Made by a program: the position numbers and the translations under genes. DNA of 64,000 nt from Pseudomonas flavescens (lineage in GTDB: Bacteria > Pseudomonadota > Gammaproteobacteria > Pseudomonadales > Pseudomonadaceae): positions 4,712,001 through 4,776,000 of the forward strand of contig NZ_JACBYV010000001.1 of assembly GCF_013408425.1 (NCBI RefSeq), given 5' to 3'. This document shows, piece after piece, positions 27,910-37,079 of the stretch; the first letter of the stretch is position 1; every line of letters begins with the position of its first letter. The notes under the pieces are model-generated. The model ran no database searches and was not told where the DNA came from. It worked only from the letters and a program-made list of their open reading frames with translations.

Positions 27910-28245
27910 ATGACTGCATCCTGGGCCTGGATGACACTGCTCGCCGCCGGCATCTGCGAAGTGATGTACGCCTCCGCCATTCCTCGTACCCAGGGCTTCA
28001 CGCGGCTTTGGCCGAGCCTTTACTGCATCGTCTTCATCGCCCTGAGCATGTACCTGCTGGCGCTCTCGGCCCGCTACCTGCCAATGGGCACCGCCTATGC
28101 CGTGTGGGTCGGTATCGGTGCGGTCGGCACGGCGATCTACGGCATCGTCTACCTCAACGAACCCGCTACGCTGGCGCGACTCGTTTGCCTGGTGCTGATC
28201 ATCTGTGGAGTGGCCGGCCTGAAGCTGTTCAGTCCGGTGGGCTGA
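27910..28245 (+). CDS. Small multidrug resistance (SMR) family transporter, Gdx/SugE-like
   Basis: A 111-residue protein with four transmembrane helices and the conserved membrane-embedded glutamate in helix 1 (AAGICEVMY, Glu17). The following TQGFTRLWPSL resembles the SugE/Gdx (guanidinium exporter) branch. SMR proteins act as proton-coupled dimers for cationic compounds. GGAAGGGA precedes the ATG. Its position directly after mgsC suggests a role in handling methylated or cationic amines, either expelling excess or moving a pathway intermediate. The substrate is not predictable from sequence. Confidence 0.85.
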   Translation: MTASWAWMTLLAAGICEVMYASAIPRTQGFTRLWPSLYCIVFIALSMYLLALSARYLPMGTAYAVWVGIGAVGTAIYGIVYLNEPATLARLVCLVLIICGVAGLKLFSPVG

Positions 28246-28395
28246 GCCCGGGGCGATCGATTCGCCCAGGCGCCAGCCCTGAGCGAATTGGCTGCGCACG
28301 TGTGCCATCGGGTTGTGTCGTTCAGCACCCAGGTTCGTCGAAGAGGTGCTGGCCGTCAGCCGACCCAGAGCGTGCTCCGGGTGCGGCTGGCAGGC

Positions 28396-28734
28396 TCAGA
28401 GGGCGGCGTCGTCCAGTTCGCCGGTTCTGATCCGTACGATGCTTTCCAGGTTCTGGATGAATACCTTGCCATCGCCGATCTTGCCGGTGCGGGCGGTTTT
28501 CAGGATGACGTCCACGGCGTGTTGACAGAGGTCGTCCGACACCACCATTTCCAGCTTGATCTTGGGCAGCAGTTGCACCTCGTATTCGGCGCCCCGGTAG
28601 ACCTCCGTGTGCCCTTTCTGTCGGCCGTAGCCCCTGGCTTCGGTGGCCGTGACGCCGTTGACGCCAACGTCGGTGAGCGCTTCACGCACGGCGTCGAGCA
28701 GGAAGGGCTTGATGATCGCGGTGATCAGTTTCAT
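28396..28734 (-). CDS. glnK: PII nitrogen regulatory protein GlnK
   Basis: A 112-residue PII protein of exact family length. The T-loop sequence GHTEVYRGAEYEVQLLPK includes the uridylylation site Tyr51, and the B-loop KTARTGKIGDGKVFI is present. It binds ATP/ADP and 2-oxoglutarate and closes Amt channels when nitrogen is sufficient. It follows amt by 11 bases, the reverse of the common glnK-amtB order. It is probably co-transcribed from the sigma-54 promoter upstream of amt. Confidence 0.95.
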   Translation of the reverse strand: MKLITAIIKPFLLDAVREALTDVGVNGVTATEARGYGRQKGHTEVYRGAEYEVQLLPKIKLEMVVSDDLCQHAVDVILKTARTGKIGDGKVFIQNLESIVRIRTGELDDAAL

Positions 28735-28745
28735 CGCTGTGACCC

Positions 28746-30065
28746 TCAGTTCGAGTACTTGTAGCCGACTTCGCCATGGGCGGAGAGATCGAGGCCATCA
28801 ACCTCGGTTTCCTCGTCCACGCGCAGCCCACCGCAGACTGCGTCGGCAATCTTGTAAGCGATCAGGCTGGTGATGGCCGAGAAGACAATGCTGAACAGGA
28901 TGGCACCGCCGTTGACCAGCAGCTGGTCGAGCAGGCCGCGGCCTTCGATGAAGCCCTGGCCGCCAATGGCGGCAAGCGCGAACACGGGAGTCAGCAGGCC
29001 GCCGAGGATGCCCGCGACGCCATGCACGCCGAACACGTCGAAGGCATCGTCCAGGCCGATCATCGGCTTGAGCTTTTCTACCGACCAGACGCACACCGGG
29101 CCTGCGATGAAGCCCAGCAGGATGGCGCCCATCGGCCCTACGAAGCCGCAGGCCGGGGTGACGGCCACCAGGCCGGCAATGGCCCCGGACAGCGCGCCGA
29201 ACAGGCTCGGCCGGCCACGGTGTCGCCATTCCACGATCATCCAGCCCAATGCGCCTGCGCAACTGGCGAGCATGGTGTTGACCATCACCAGCATGGCGTA
29301 GCCGTTGGCGGCCAGTGCGCAGCCGCCGCAGAAGCCCAGCCAGCCCACCCACAGCAAGGAGCCGCCGGTAAGGGTCATGGTCATGTTGTGCGGCGTCAGC
29401 GACGGCGTGCCGAAACCGCGACGGCGGCCCAGCAGCCAGGCACCCACCAGTGCGGCGATACCGACGTTGAGGTGCACCACATTGCCGCCAGCGAAGTCCT
29501 GCACGCCGAGATCGAACACCCAGCCACCGCCCCAGGCCATGTGTGCCATGGGGATGTAGTTGATGGTCAGCCACACGGCCATGAACACCATCACCGCGGC
29601 GAACTTCATGCGCTCGGCGAACCCGCCGACGATGATCGCCGGGGTAATGGCCGCGAACAGCAGCATGAACAGGAAGTACAGATACTCCGGGATGGTGCCG
29701 ACTACCGAGTCCTTGGTGATGCCGGCCATGAACAGCTTGTCCAGGCCACCGATCACCGCGTGCAGCGAGCCGCCGTTGGTGAAGGTCAGGCTGTAGCCGT
29801 AGATCGCGAACAGCACCGACATCAGCGATGCGGTGCAGAACACCTGCATGAGAACCGAGAGGACGTTCTTGGTTCGTGCCATACCGCCATAGAACAGCGC
29901 CAGGCCCGGGAGGGTCATCAGCAGTACCACCAGCGAGCAGAGCGCCACGAACGCCGTGTCGCCGCTGTCGATCGGCGCTGCCGCCTCGTCGGCGAGAGCG
30001 GCGGCGCTGGCGAGCACCAGAGGAAAAACCAACATACTGCGGCCTATCTGTGAACACCGAACCAT
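28746..30065 (-). CDS. amtB: Ammonium transporter Amt (AmtB type)
   Basis: A 439-residue channel protein for ammonium (and the analogue methylammonium). A cleavable N-terminal signal (to about residue 25, ASAAALADEA) precedes 11 transmembrane helices. Visible family signatures: the phenylalanine gate region, DFAGGNVVHLNVGIAALVGAWLLG (first pore histidine) and DDAFDVFGVHGVAGILGGLL (second). GGAGG lies upstream of ATG 30065. It is paired with glnK and preceded by a sigma-54 promoter with an NtrC-like dyad, so it should be induced by nitrogen limitation. Confidence 0.93.
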   Translation of the reverse strand: MVRCSQIGRSMLVFPLVLASAAALADEAAAPIDSGDTAFVALCSLVVLLMTLPGLALFYGGMARTKNVLSVLMQVFCTASLMSVLFAIYGYSLTFTNGGSLHAVIGGLDKLFMAGITKDSVVGTIPEYLYFLFMLLFAAITPAIIVGGFAERMKFAAVMVFMAVWLTINYIPMAHMAWGGGWVFDLGVQDFAGGNVVHLNVGIAALVGAWLLGRRRGFGTPSLTPHNMTMTLTGGSLLWVGWLGFCGGCALAANGYAMLVMVNTMLASCAGALGWMIVEWRHRGRPSLFGALSGAIAGLVAVTPACGFVGPMGAILLGFIAGPVCVWSVEKLKPMIGLDDAFDVFGVHGVAGILGGLLTPVFALAAIGGQGFIEGRGLLDQLLVNGGAILFSIVFSAITSLIAYKIADAVCGGLRVDEETEVDGLDLSAHGEVGYKYSN

Positions 30066-30200
30066 TGCCTGTTGCCTCCAACCGACGGGGGATTGAACCG
30101 GCCGCTGTCGGTGGCGAACCGGATCTGCTGCCCCGCGGAAGGTCAGCGCAGAAGCACCGACATATATTCCTGTGGGGCAATTAACTTCCCCTCTGGTAAA

Positions 30201-30215
30201 GCAATAGGCCTGCCA
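30201..30215 (-). promoter_or_regulatory. Sigma-54 promoter of amtB-glnK
   Basis: On the minus strand TGGCAGGCCTATTGC keeps the GG-N10-GC spacing of -24/-12 promoters. It lies 136 bases upstream of the amtB ATG. Confidence 0.65.
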
Positions 30216-30313
30216 GAATCGTTGCGCGCCGAGCTGTTTCAGCTAACCCACTGAGCTCAAAACAATTTGTTACATGTTGGCTGAGGGCCGCGGAATACCT
30301 GAGGTGCGCGCCG

Positions 30314-30330
30314 TGCATTGTCCTGGTGCG
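30314..30330. promoter_or_regulatory. NtrC-like site upstream of amtB
   Basis: TGCATTGTCCTGGTGCG fits TGCACY-N5-RGTGCA with two mismatches, about 100 bases upstream of the sigma-54 promoter. The rest of the 348-base gap between amtB and the small membrane protein gene shows no other feature that I can name. Confidence 0.5.
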
Positions 30331-30413
30331 CAAGGTGTGGGGCTGCTACTTAGTGGGCAGAGCAAGGGCGTGCTGCGAGGGATGACCGGCGGCGGTTGCC
30401 GCCGGTCGAAGGG

Positions 30414-30593
30414 TTATTTCAGCTTGTCGAGTTCTTCATCAGGCAGTGCGTAGCTGTGTTTCTCGTGAATGATGGTCGCGATCAGCGCGTAGAGGCTGAC
30501 GGCGGCGACCAGAAAGCTGATGAAGATCAGGATGGCGGGTTTGTCGGCGAAGGTGAATACAGCGCTGGCACCTTCGTAGGTGGTGATGCTCAT
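30414..30593 (-). CDS. Small single-span membrane protein, unknown
   Basis: A 59-codon gene starting MSITTYEGASAVFTFADKPA, with one clear transmembrane helix (ILIFISFLVAAVSLYALIATII, about residues 21-42) and a charged tail ending PDEELDKLK. GAGGAG stands at ideal distance before the ATG and a TAA ends it. It follows the second amt gene by 48 bases in the same orientation, so it is probably co-expressed and could be an accessory subunit of that channel. No family was recognised. Coding status is supported by the ribosome-binding site, helix and operon position. Confidence 0.65.
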   Translation of the reverse strand: MSITTYEGASAVFTFADKPAILIFISFLVAAVSLYALIATIIHEKHSYALPDEELDKLK

Positions 30594-30641
30594 GGCGATA
30601 CTCCTCGGGATGAGCCGGCCGCCCTTGCGGCCGGCCAGGGG

Positions 30642-32012
30642 TCATTTGGCGGGGGCGGCGGTCAGTGGCGGCTGTGCGGCGTTGCCACCCACCGTACTGC
30701 TCTGCCCGTACATGCTGCTCCACTCCGGATAGGCCTGGGCCGGCACTTCGGTCAGGTCGAGGCCACGTTCCTCGGCATGCGCCGGCACGCGCAGGATGCC
30801 GGCCTTGTTGAGGGCGTAGGAGATGCCGTAGCCGGGGAAGAAGCCCAGCGCGGCCATCACCAGTGCGCCGCCGAGCTGGCCGAAGAAACTGATCTCCGGC
30901 ATGCCGTTCACGTTCGGGTAACCGGCCAGGAAGATGCCGCTGATCAGCAGACCGGCGAAACCGCCGAAGCCGTGCACGGCGAACGCGCCGACGGCATCGT
31001 CCAGCTTGAACTTGAGCAGCAGGTTGTTGACCAGCGGCGCCAGGGCGGAAACGCCCATGCCGATGAGGTAGGCCAGCCCGGGGTGGTAGAGGTCCAGGCC
31101 GGGCGCCACCGAGATGATGCCGACCAGACCACCGGACATCATCCAGTAGGGTTCGCGGGTGGTCAGGTAGGCACCGATCAGGCCGCCGGCGAAACCCATC
31201 AGGGTATTGAAGGAGAAGGCGGAGAGGTTGGTCGGCTGGCCGTAGATGTTGATCCACTGAGCGCCCGAGTTGTAGATGATGCAGCCGCCGAGGAAGCCGA
31301 AGAAGCCGACGATGATCAGCATCAGGCCGACCACGCTCATCGGCATGCTGTGGCCGACGATGGCGTTGGCGCTGCCGTCCGGGTTGAAGCGGCCGATGCG
31401 TGCACCGAGGTTGATCAGCACGCCAAGGGCGAAGAAGCCGGCGATCATGTGCACCACGCCCGCTGCGCCGACGTCATGGTAGCCCCATTTGACGGTCAGC
31501 CAGCCTTCCGGGTGCCAGCCCCAGGCCGCCGCCAGCAGCCAGAGAAAGCCGCCGAGCACGATGGTCATGATGATGAATGCGCTCATCCGCGCGCGCTCGA
31601 TGATCGCCCCGGAAAGAATCGAACCCGTGGTGGCGGCGAACAGCGCGAATGCACCCCAGAAAATACCGGTGGCGTTGTCCTGGATGTTCGGGCCCATGGA
31701 TTGGCTCCACGGCATGCCGGCCATCAGGGCGTCCATGCGCGGTACCAGGCCATCGGGGAAGGCGTTGTAGACCGCCCAGCCGAGCAGGAACACGCTGGGC
31801 ACGATGAAGCCGAACGCGAGGATGTTCTTCACGCCCGCCGCCAGGGCGTTCTTCAGGCGCGAAGCGCCGATCTCGTAAGACAGAAAGCCTGCGTGAATGC
31901 AGATCATCAACGCGGTACACCACCAATAGAACATCTCCATGTTCAGGGTGTTGGTCATTTCGATCAGGGCCTGCAGCTCTTCGAGCGTAGGCGGGGTCTT
32001 CTGTTCTTCCAT
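30642..32012 (-). CDS. amt: Divergent ammonium/methylammonium transporter (Amt family)
   Basis: A 456-residue Amt-family channel from a different branch than the neighbour at 28746. It has no signal peptide and begins with a soluble segment (about 25 residues) before the first helix (MFYWWCTALMICIHAGFLSYEIG). The two pore histidines are present in GYHDVGAAGVVHMIAGF and AVGAFAVHGFGGFAGLL. ATG 32012 is preferred to a GTG one codon earlier. It lies downstream of the tmm-tdm-chemoreceptor genes but has its own near-consensus sigma-54 promoter. Methylammonium uptake is an attractive role in this context but is not proven by sequence. Confidence 0.88.
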   Translation of the reverse strand: MEEQKTPPTLEELQALIEMTNTLNMEMFYWWCTALMICIHAGFLSYEIGASRLKNALAAGVKNILAFGFIVPSVFLLGWAVYNAFPDGLVPRMDALMAGMPWSQSMGPNIQDNATGIFWGAFALFAATTGSILSGAIIERARMSAFIIMTIVLGGFLWLLAAAWGWHPEGWLTVKWGYHDVGAAGVVHMIAGFFALGVLINLGARIGRFNPDGSANAIVGHSMPMSVVGLMLIIVGFFGFLGGCIIYNSGAQWINIYGQPTNLSAFSFNTLMGFAGGLIGAYLTTREPYWMMSGGLVGIISVAPGLDLYHPGLAYLIGMGVSALAPLVNNLLLKFKLDDAVGAFAVHGFGGFAGLLISGIFLAGYPNVNGMPEISFFGQLGGALVMAALGFFPGYGISYALNKAGILRVPAHAEERGLDLTEVPAQAYPEWSSMYGQSSTVGGNAAQPPLTAAPAK

Positions 32013-32109
32013 CACTGAATCCTCGAAAGCGGTTTATTGGAATAAGTGGTGCGCAGGCAGGTCGAGTCGAAAGCTTTATCTTTGATAAACAAAATTTCTT
32101 TTTGAGAAA

Positions 32110-32124
32110 GCAATGAGTGTGCCA
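32110..32124 (-). promoter_or_regulatory. Sigma-54 promoter of the divergent amt gene
   Basis: On the minus strand TGGCACACTCATTGC is an almost perfect -24/-12 element (TGGCAC-N5-TTGC). It lies 98 bases before the amt ATG. Confidence 0.85.
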
Positions 32125-32172
32125 TCAGTAATGGCCATGGCTGGGCTTATCGCGGGCGTTAGCCTCTTTTTC

Positions 32173-32189
32173 TGCACTTTTTCAGTTCA
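32173..32189. promoter_or_regulatory. NtrC-like site upstream of the divergent amt gene
   Basis: TGCACTTTTTCAGTTCA matches TGCACY-N5-RGTGCA with a single mismatch, about 50 bases upstream of the sigma-54 promoter. Confidence 0.55.
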
Positions 32190-32192
32190 TGT

Positions 32193-33212
32193 TCATGGCT
32201 TGTTGCCTGAAGTTGGTTCGCCCGAGCGCTCCTTCTGCAGCATGCCTTGAATCTGCTGCACCGATTCCTGGGTGCGTCGCGCCAGATTGCGCACTTCGTC
32301 GGCGACCACGGCGAAGCCGCGACCCTGATCGCCGGCCCGTGCCGCTTCGATGGCGGCGTTGAGGGCCAGCAGGTTGGTCTGCTCGGCAATGCTGCGAATC
32401 CCCCCGGCGACCTGAGCGATCTGCGTGTAGGTGGCCTGGATGTTGGCTTGTTCGCGCTGGTGCAGCGTGGCGGCGGTCTTCTCGTCGCTGATCTCGCGTA
32501 CGGCGCCGGTGACATACAGCAGGCGGCCCTGGGCATCGCGCAGGCAGCGGCCGCGTTCGCGGTACCACACCTCGCCACGGGTCTTGTGGCGCATGCGGTA
32601 TTCGACGGCGTAGAAGCCATCACCGCCGGTGTCGACCATCGAGGCATTGAAGGCCTGCATGACCTGTTTCAGGTCATCGGCGTTGACCACCTTGAAATAG
32701 CTGTCCCAGCCATCGGGAAATTCCTGGGCGCTGTAGCCGATCAGCTCGCGGAACTGCTCTGACCAGCGAATCAGGTTCTGCGGATGGTCGGGGTCGCCGC
32801 CCACCACGTTCATCGCCCAGCTGCCTTCGGTCAGGGTGCGTTTGGTCAGTTCCCAGACCTGGCGTTCTTCGTCCCAATGGGCGCGCTCGGCTTCCAGCTC
32901 GTGCAGACGCCGCTGGCTGTCGTCACGGGCGTGGAGGAGTTCGTCGATCTGCGCCCGGGCCTCGGCGAGGTCTTCCCGGAGTGCGGCGTACTCCTCTGCA
33001 CTACAGGGCGGCGGCGCCTGGCATTCGGCCTGCTGGCGAATGCGCTGCAATTCGTCCCAGTCGCGCTGCAGCCGCTGCAGGCTGCTGAACAGCCGAGCGT
33101 CGCGCTGCAGATGAGGCTGTGCGGCAGCCGCGCTGGGCTGGCCGTCGAACAGACGGTTGAGCCACTGGCTGAGTTCATCGGCCAGGTTTCGGGATGCATT
33201 GCTGAACCACAT
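32193..33212 (-). CDS. Soluble PAS-containing methyl-accepting chemotaxis-type protein
   Basis: A 339-residue protein without a transmembrane segment. Residues about 35-125 are a charged coiled coil. Residues 130-245 form a PAS_3-type sensor ([28 protein letters not shown] ... [18 protein letters not shown]). Residues 262-325 are a short chemoreceptor signalling hairpin ([44 protein letters not shown]). The signalling bundle is truncated compared with classical receptors, as in cytoplasmic energy or haem sensors. GGAGG precedes ATG 33212. It lies 62 bases after tdm, so it may link amine oxidation or redox state to taxis. Whether it couples to CheA/CheW is unknown. Confidence 0.85.
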   Translation of the reverse strand: MWFSNASRNLADELSQWLNRLFDGQPSAAAAQPHLQRDARLFSSLQRLQRDWDELQRIRQQAECQAPPPCSAEEYAALREDLAEARAQIDELLHARDDSQRRLHELEAERAHWDEERQVWELTKRTLTEGSWAMNVVGGDPDHPQNLIRWSEQFRELIGYSAQEFPDGWDSYFKVVNADDLKQVMQAFNASMVDTGGDGFYAVEYRMRHKTRGEVWYRERGRCLRDAQGRLLYVTGAVREISDEKTAATLHQREQANIQATYTQIAQVAGGIRSIAEQTNLLALNAAIEAARAGDQGRGFAVVADEVRNLARRTQESVQQIQGMLQKERSGEPTSGNKP

Positions 33213-33274
33213 GGGCCACCTCCGTGAGATCGAATGGCCATCACCAAGCAATTCTCTTTCCACAAGCGGTTCGG

Positions 33275-35620
33275 TTATGCCCGTACCCTGCTCTTGTCCG
33301 GGTCGTAGGCGACGGTGCTGGCGCCGACCTGGGCGCGAATGCGCTTCTGCTGGCCATCGAGCTTGCCTATCTCGACGGCGGTACCCGGCTCGCAGTAGCC
33401 AACATCCAGGCGACACAGGGCGATGTTGCGGCCCAGCAGTGGTGAGCGCGTGGCACTGGTGATCACGCCGACACGGGCCCGGCCGCTGTATACGCCGTCG
33501 CCGTGGGCCGCGGTTTCGTTGCCTTCCAGCTGCAGGCCGACCAGCTTGTGGCGGGGTGCTGCGCTGCGCCTTGCCAGCGCATCGCGGCCGATGAAATCCG
33601 CCGCCTTGCTCCTGAGTGGCACACAGAAGCCAATGCCGGCCTCGAACGGATCGGTCTGGTCGTCGAATTCGTAACCGGCGAAGATCAGCCCGGCTTCGAT
33701 ACGCAGCATGTCCAGCGCTTCGAGACCGAGCGGTACCAGGCCCAGGGGTTCACCGAGCTGCCACAGGCGTTGCCACACCTGCAGCGCATCGTGCGGATGG
33801 CACCAGATTTCATAGCCCAGCTCGCCGGTATAGCCGGTGCGCGACACCATCACGGGGGGGCCGTTGTAGTCATCCAGGCGGCCGACCAGAAAGCGGAACC
33901 AGCCCAGCTCTTCCAGCGCTGGCTGGGTGCCGGGCGTCCAGATCATCTGCGCGAGCAGTTGGCGGCTCAGCGGGCCCTGCACCGCGACGTTGTGGATCTG
34001 CTCGGAGGCGCTCTTTATCCACACCTTCATGCCCAGTTTTGCGGCCTGTTCACGCAGCCAGATGCCGGCGTAGTCCTCGCCACCGATCCAGCGAAACGCA
34101 TCGGCGCCGAGGCGCAGCAGGGTGCCGTCGTCGAGCATGCCGCCGTGCTCGAAGCACATCGCCGAATACACCACCTGACCGACCGCCAGCTTGCGCACGT
34201 CGCGGGTCAGGCAGTGGTCGAGCAGCGCTTCGGCGTCAGGCCCGAGCACCTCGAATTTGCGTAGCGCGGAAAGGTCCATCACCGCCACGCGTTCGCGGCA
34301 GCCGTGGTATTCCTCGGTGGCGCCGTAGCCATCGAAGCGGGTCGGTGTCCAGAAGCCCCGGTAGTCGGCGAACTGCCGGGTGAGGGCCGAGGTACCGGCG
34401 TGAAAGCCGCTTTCGCGGGTCAGCACCGGATCGGCATCTGCTGTTTTTCGAGTGGCCATGGCGAGACTGAAACGCTCCTTCTCGGAATACACGCGGATAT
34501 GGATATCGGTGGGCTGCCAGCCATTGGCGGGGTCGATGTCGTCCGGGCAGGAACTGCTGGCGCAGACCAGATCGGTCAGCGCCTTGAGCAGGACGTAATC
34601 GCCAGGGCGCGACCAGGGTTCGTCCAGCGTCAGGTGCTGGTGCGCGTCGATGGCGGTGTTGTAGAAGAAATTGATCGCCGGCCAGCCGGCGCGCGGGTCT
34701 ACGCCGTGAGCGGCCATGGCGCGGCTGATGTTGTCGCTGCAGTTGGCGTGGCCGAAGTAGCCGTGCGCCTCGTAGTAGCGCGCCGCACAGGCCAGCGCGA
34801 AGGTATCGTGGCGGCCGACGGTATCGCGCACCACCTCCAGCATGGCTTGCATGTCGCGGTCGTAGAAGCGGCTGAACAGGCCCGGCCCCGGGTAGGCGTT
34901 GCCGTTCAGGGTCCGGGTGACGGTGGGGTCGAGGTCGATCTCGCGTCCGGCATCCAGGCCGGCGCGGTCGAAGGCGACGAAATCCGAACACTGGCGCCCG
35001 GCAACGTCGATCACCTGGACGAACTGCCCGGCTGCGACGAGGTAGTCGCGTGCGCTGCCGGGGTGGATGGTGAATTCGTCGATCACCTCACCCAGCGGCG
35101 CGGGAAGTGGCGGCACCCAGAGCCTGCGCGGGTTGGCGCGATGCAGCAGCACGCGGAGTTCACTGGCGCGTTGCTGGCTGTGCACTGCGCTACGCCCACC
35201 AGGGGCGGCGACGATCACGCACAGCGCAGCGCTGGCCAATAATTCGCGGCTGAAGCCTGCGGGTGTGGCGGCGGGCCACAGCCGGGCGGCGGCCGGCAGG
35301 CGGCGACAGTCCACACCACGACGAGTGAGCCCGTTGCTGACGTGAATCGACTCGCGGCTGCCATCGTGCAGCAGGTGGGTGATGGCATCGGCACCAGCGC
35401 TGGCTTGCAGGCCCAGTGCCGCCAGCGCTTCGCGGCCATCCTCGGTGAAGGCCAGCAGTTCGGCAGGCTGGTCGCCCTCGAGGTCGATCACTTCCAGGCG
35501 ATCCCCCGGCTCCAGGGTCAACACCGTCAGCCCGCCAGGAGCCACGCGGTGGCGTTCCAGGTCTGCGGCGCGGGCGAACAGCGCCGGCTCCAGTGGGCGG
35601 CTTGTCACAGGCAGGTTCAT
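33275..35620 (-). CDS. tdm: Trimethylamine-N-oxide demethylase (DUF1989-GcvT fusion)
   Basis: A 781-residue fusion. The N-terminal half (about residues 25-370) is a DUF1989-type domain ([58 protein letters not shown]). Its cysteines are plausible metal ligands. The C-terminal half (about 390-780) is a GcvT-type tetrahydrofolate-binding domain ([48 protein letters not shown]). This architecture is that of Tdm, which cleaves TMAO to dimethylamine and formaldehyde and can pass the formaldehyde to THF. It follows tmm by nine bases, which provides its substrate. A fused urea-carboxylase-associated aminomethyltransferase would be the generic alternative, and context makes Tdm the best call. Confidence 0.88.
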   Translation of the reverse strand: MNLPVTSRPLEPALFARAADLERHRVAPGGLTVLTLEPGDRLEVIDLEGDQPAELLAFTEDGREALAALGLQASAGADAITHLLHDGSRESIHVSNGLTRRGVDCRRLPAAARLWPAATPAGFSRELLASAALCVIVAAPGGRSAVHSQQRASELRVLLHRANPRRLWVPPLPAPLGEVIDEFTIHPGSARDYLVAAGQFVQVIDVAGRQCSDFVAFDRAGLDAGREIDLDPTVTRTLNGNAYPGPGLFSRFYDRDMQAMLEVVRDTVGRHDTFALACAARYYEAHGYFGHANCSDNISRAMAAHGVDPRAGWPAINFFYNTAIDAHQHLTLDEPWSRPGDYVLLKALTDLVCASSSCPDDIDPANGWQPTDIHIRVYSEKERFSLAMATRKTADADPVLTRESGFHAGTSALTRQFADYRGFWTPTRFDGYGATEEYHGCRERVAVMDLSALRKFEVLGPDAEALLDHCLTRDVRKLAVGQVVYSAMCFEHGGMLDDGTLLRLGADAFRWIGGEDYAGIWLREQAAKLGMKVWIKSASEQIHNVAVQGPLSRQLLAQMIWTPGTQPALEELGWFRFLVGRLDDYNGPPVMVSRTGYTGELGYEIWCHPHDALQVWQRLWQLGEPLGLVPLGLEALDMLRIEAGLIFAGYEFDDQTDPFEAGIGFCVPLRSKAADFIGRDALARRSAAPRHKLVGLQLEGNETAAHGDGVYSGRARVGVITSATRSPLLGRNIALCRLDVGYCEPGTAVEIGKLDGQQKRIRAQVGASTVAYDPDKSRVRA

Positions 35621-35629
35621 GGCAGCGCC

Positions 35630-37000
35630 TCAGCTGGCGGACTTCAGGCGGTCGGTGGGTGCGTCGGCCAGGTAGGCACTCAGCGAATCATCCAGGGCCT
35701 CCAGCCAGGGGGTGTGATGCGGCGTGGCCAGGGTGCCGGTGATCAGTGAGCGATAGCACTTGTCGCGGTAGCCCATGATGTTGTCGTACTTGTCTTTCTT
35801 CCACTGCAGGAAGGTGGCGTTGACCTCGGCGATGTCGAAGCTCGGGTAGTCGGTTGCGGCGATCAACTGGCGGATGTATTCGCCCTGGAATTCGAACATC
35901 TGCTGGGCGCTTTCCAGCGTCTCCTCTTCCTGGCGCCAGGCCAGGTTTTCAGCGTGCATGCCCTCGGCGGCGGGCAGGGCGATGCGCCCGAGAATCACGT
36001 CGCGGGCGTACCAGGCCTGGGCGTCGAACATGTTGAAGCTGTACCACTGATCCTGCATGCCGAGGTAGATCAGCCGCGGGTTCTGCTCCCAGAACACACC
36101 CTTGTAGAGGTTCAGCGGCCACAAGCGATTGCCTGTTTTCAGGCGCAGCGCTTCCGGCAGAAAGGGGAAGTGGTGCTTATAGCCGGTGCACAGGATGATG
36201 GCGTCGATGTGCTTGCAACTGCCGTCTGCGAAGAACGCGGTGCTGCCCTGCACGTGGCTGAGCAGTGGGCGCTCCTCCCAGTTGGCCGGCCATTTGTAGC
36301 CCATCGGCGCGCTGCGGTAGCAACTGGTGATGGAACGGGCACCGTACTTGTAGCACTGCGAGCCGATGTCTTCGGCCGAATAGCTGGCGCCGACGATGAG
36401 CACGTCCTTGCCCTTGAATTCCAGAGCGTCGCGAAAGTCGTGGGCGTGCAAAACGCGTCCGGCGAAGCGCTCGAAACCGGGAAAGTCAGGCACGTTGGGT
36501 GTGGAAAAGTGGCCGCTGGCGACCACCACGTAGTCGAAGGTTTCGCTGTAGGTGCGGTCATGCAGATGATCGTGGGCGGTGACCGTGAACAGCTCGCTGG
36601 CGGCGTCGAAGGTGACGTCGCGCACCACGGTATCGAAGCGGATGGAAGGCCGCACGCCGGCTTTCTCGACGCGTCCCTTGATGTAGTCCCAGAGCACCTC
36701 GCGTGGTGGGTAGGAGCCCATGGGCCGGCCGAAATGCTCGTCGAAGCTGTAGTCGGCGAACTCCAGGCACTCCTTCGGCCCGTTCGACCACAGATAGCGG
36801 TACATGCTGCCGTGCACCGGCTCGCCGTGCTCGTCCAGGCCGGTGCGCCAGGTGTAGTTCCACATGCCGCCCCAGTCGGGCTGCTTCTCGAAGCAGACCA
36901 GCTCGGGAATTTGCGCACCATCGGCCTGGGCGGACTGGAAGGCTCGCAACTGGGCCAGGCCGCACGGGCCGGCGCCGATGATGGCGACTCGTTGGTTCAT
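35630..37000 (-). CDS. tmm: Trimethylamine monooxygenase (flavin-containing monooxygenase)
   Basis: A 456-residue FMO. FAD-binding GAGPCG lies at residues 9-14, the NADPH-binding motif is [13 protein letters not shown], and the FMO identifying motif FxGxxxHxxxF appears as [11 protein letters not shown]. The stretch [40 protein letters not shown] is characteristic of bacterial Tmm. It oxidises trimethylamine to TMAO with NADPH and O2; related methylated substrates such as dimethylsulfide are known for the family. ATG 37000 begins right at the nucleotide-binding strand. It lies between the dmm genes and tdm on one transcript. Confidence 0.93.
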   Translation of the reverse strand: MNQRVAIIGAGPCGLAQLRAFQSAQADGAQIPELVCFEKQPDWGGMWNYTWRTGLDEHGEPVHGSMYRYLWSNGPKECLEFADYSFDEHFGRPMGSYPPREVLWDYIKGRVEKAGVRPSIRFDTVVRDVTFDAASELFTVTAHDHLHDRTYSETFDYVVVASGHFSTPNVPDFPGFERFAGRVLHAHDFRDALEFKGKDVLIVGASYSAEDIGSQCYKYGARSITSCYRSAPMGYKWPANWEERPLLSHVQGSTAFFADGSCKHIDAIILCTGYKHHFPFLPEALRLKTGNRLWPLNLYKGVFWEQNPRLIYLGMQDQWYSFNMFDAQAWYARDVILGRIALPAAEGMHAENLAWRQEEETLESAQQMFEFQGEYIRQLIAATDYPSFDIAEVNATFLQWKKDKYDNIMGYRDKCYRSLITGTLATPHHTPWLEALDDSLSAYLADAPTDRLKSAS

Positions 37001-37079
37001 GTTCGGTTCTCCGGTTGGCGAGGCGTGGCGATGCTCGGTGCTCCCCTGCAACGCCTGGGAGCGAGCCGGAGCGGGTTTA

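Noticed and set aside
27894..28430. 178-codon frame overlapping the SMR gene
   Set aside because: Arg-rich out-of-frame product; the SMR frame has membrane helices, conserved Glu and a ribosome-binding site.
30439..31257. 272-codon minus-strand frame overlapping the divergent amt and the small gene
   Set aside because: Its product is Arg/Pro-rich and out of frame with both amt and the 59-codon membrane protein, which both make sense.
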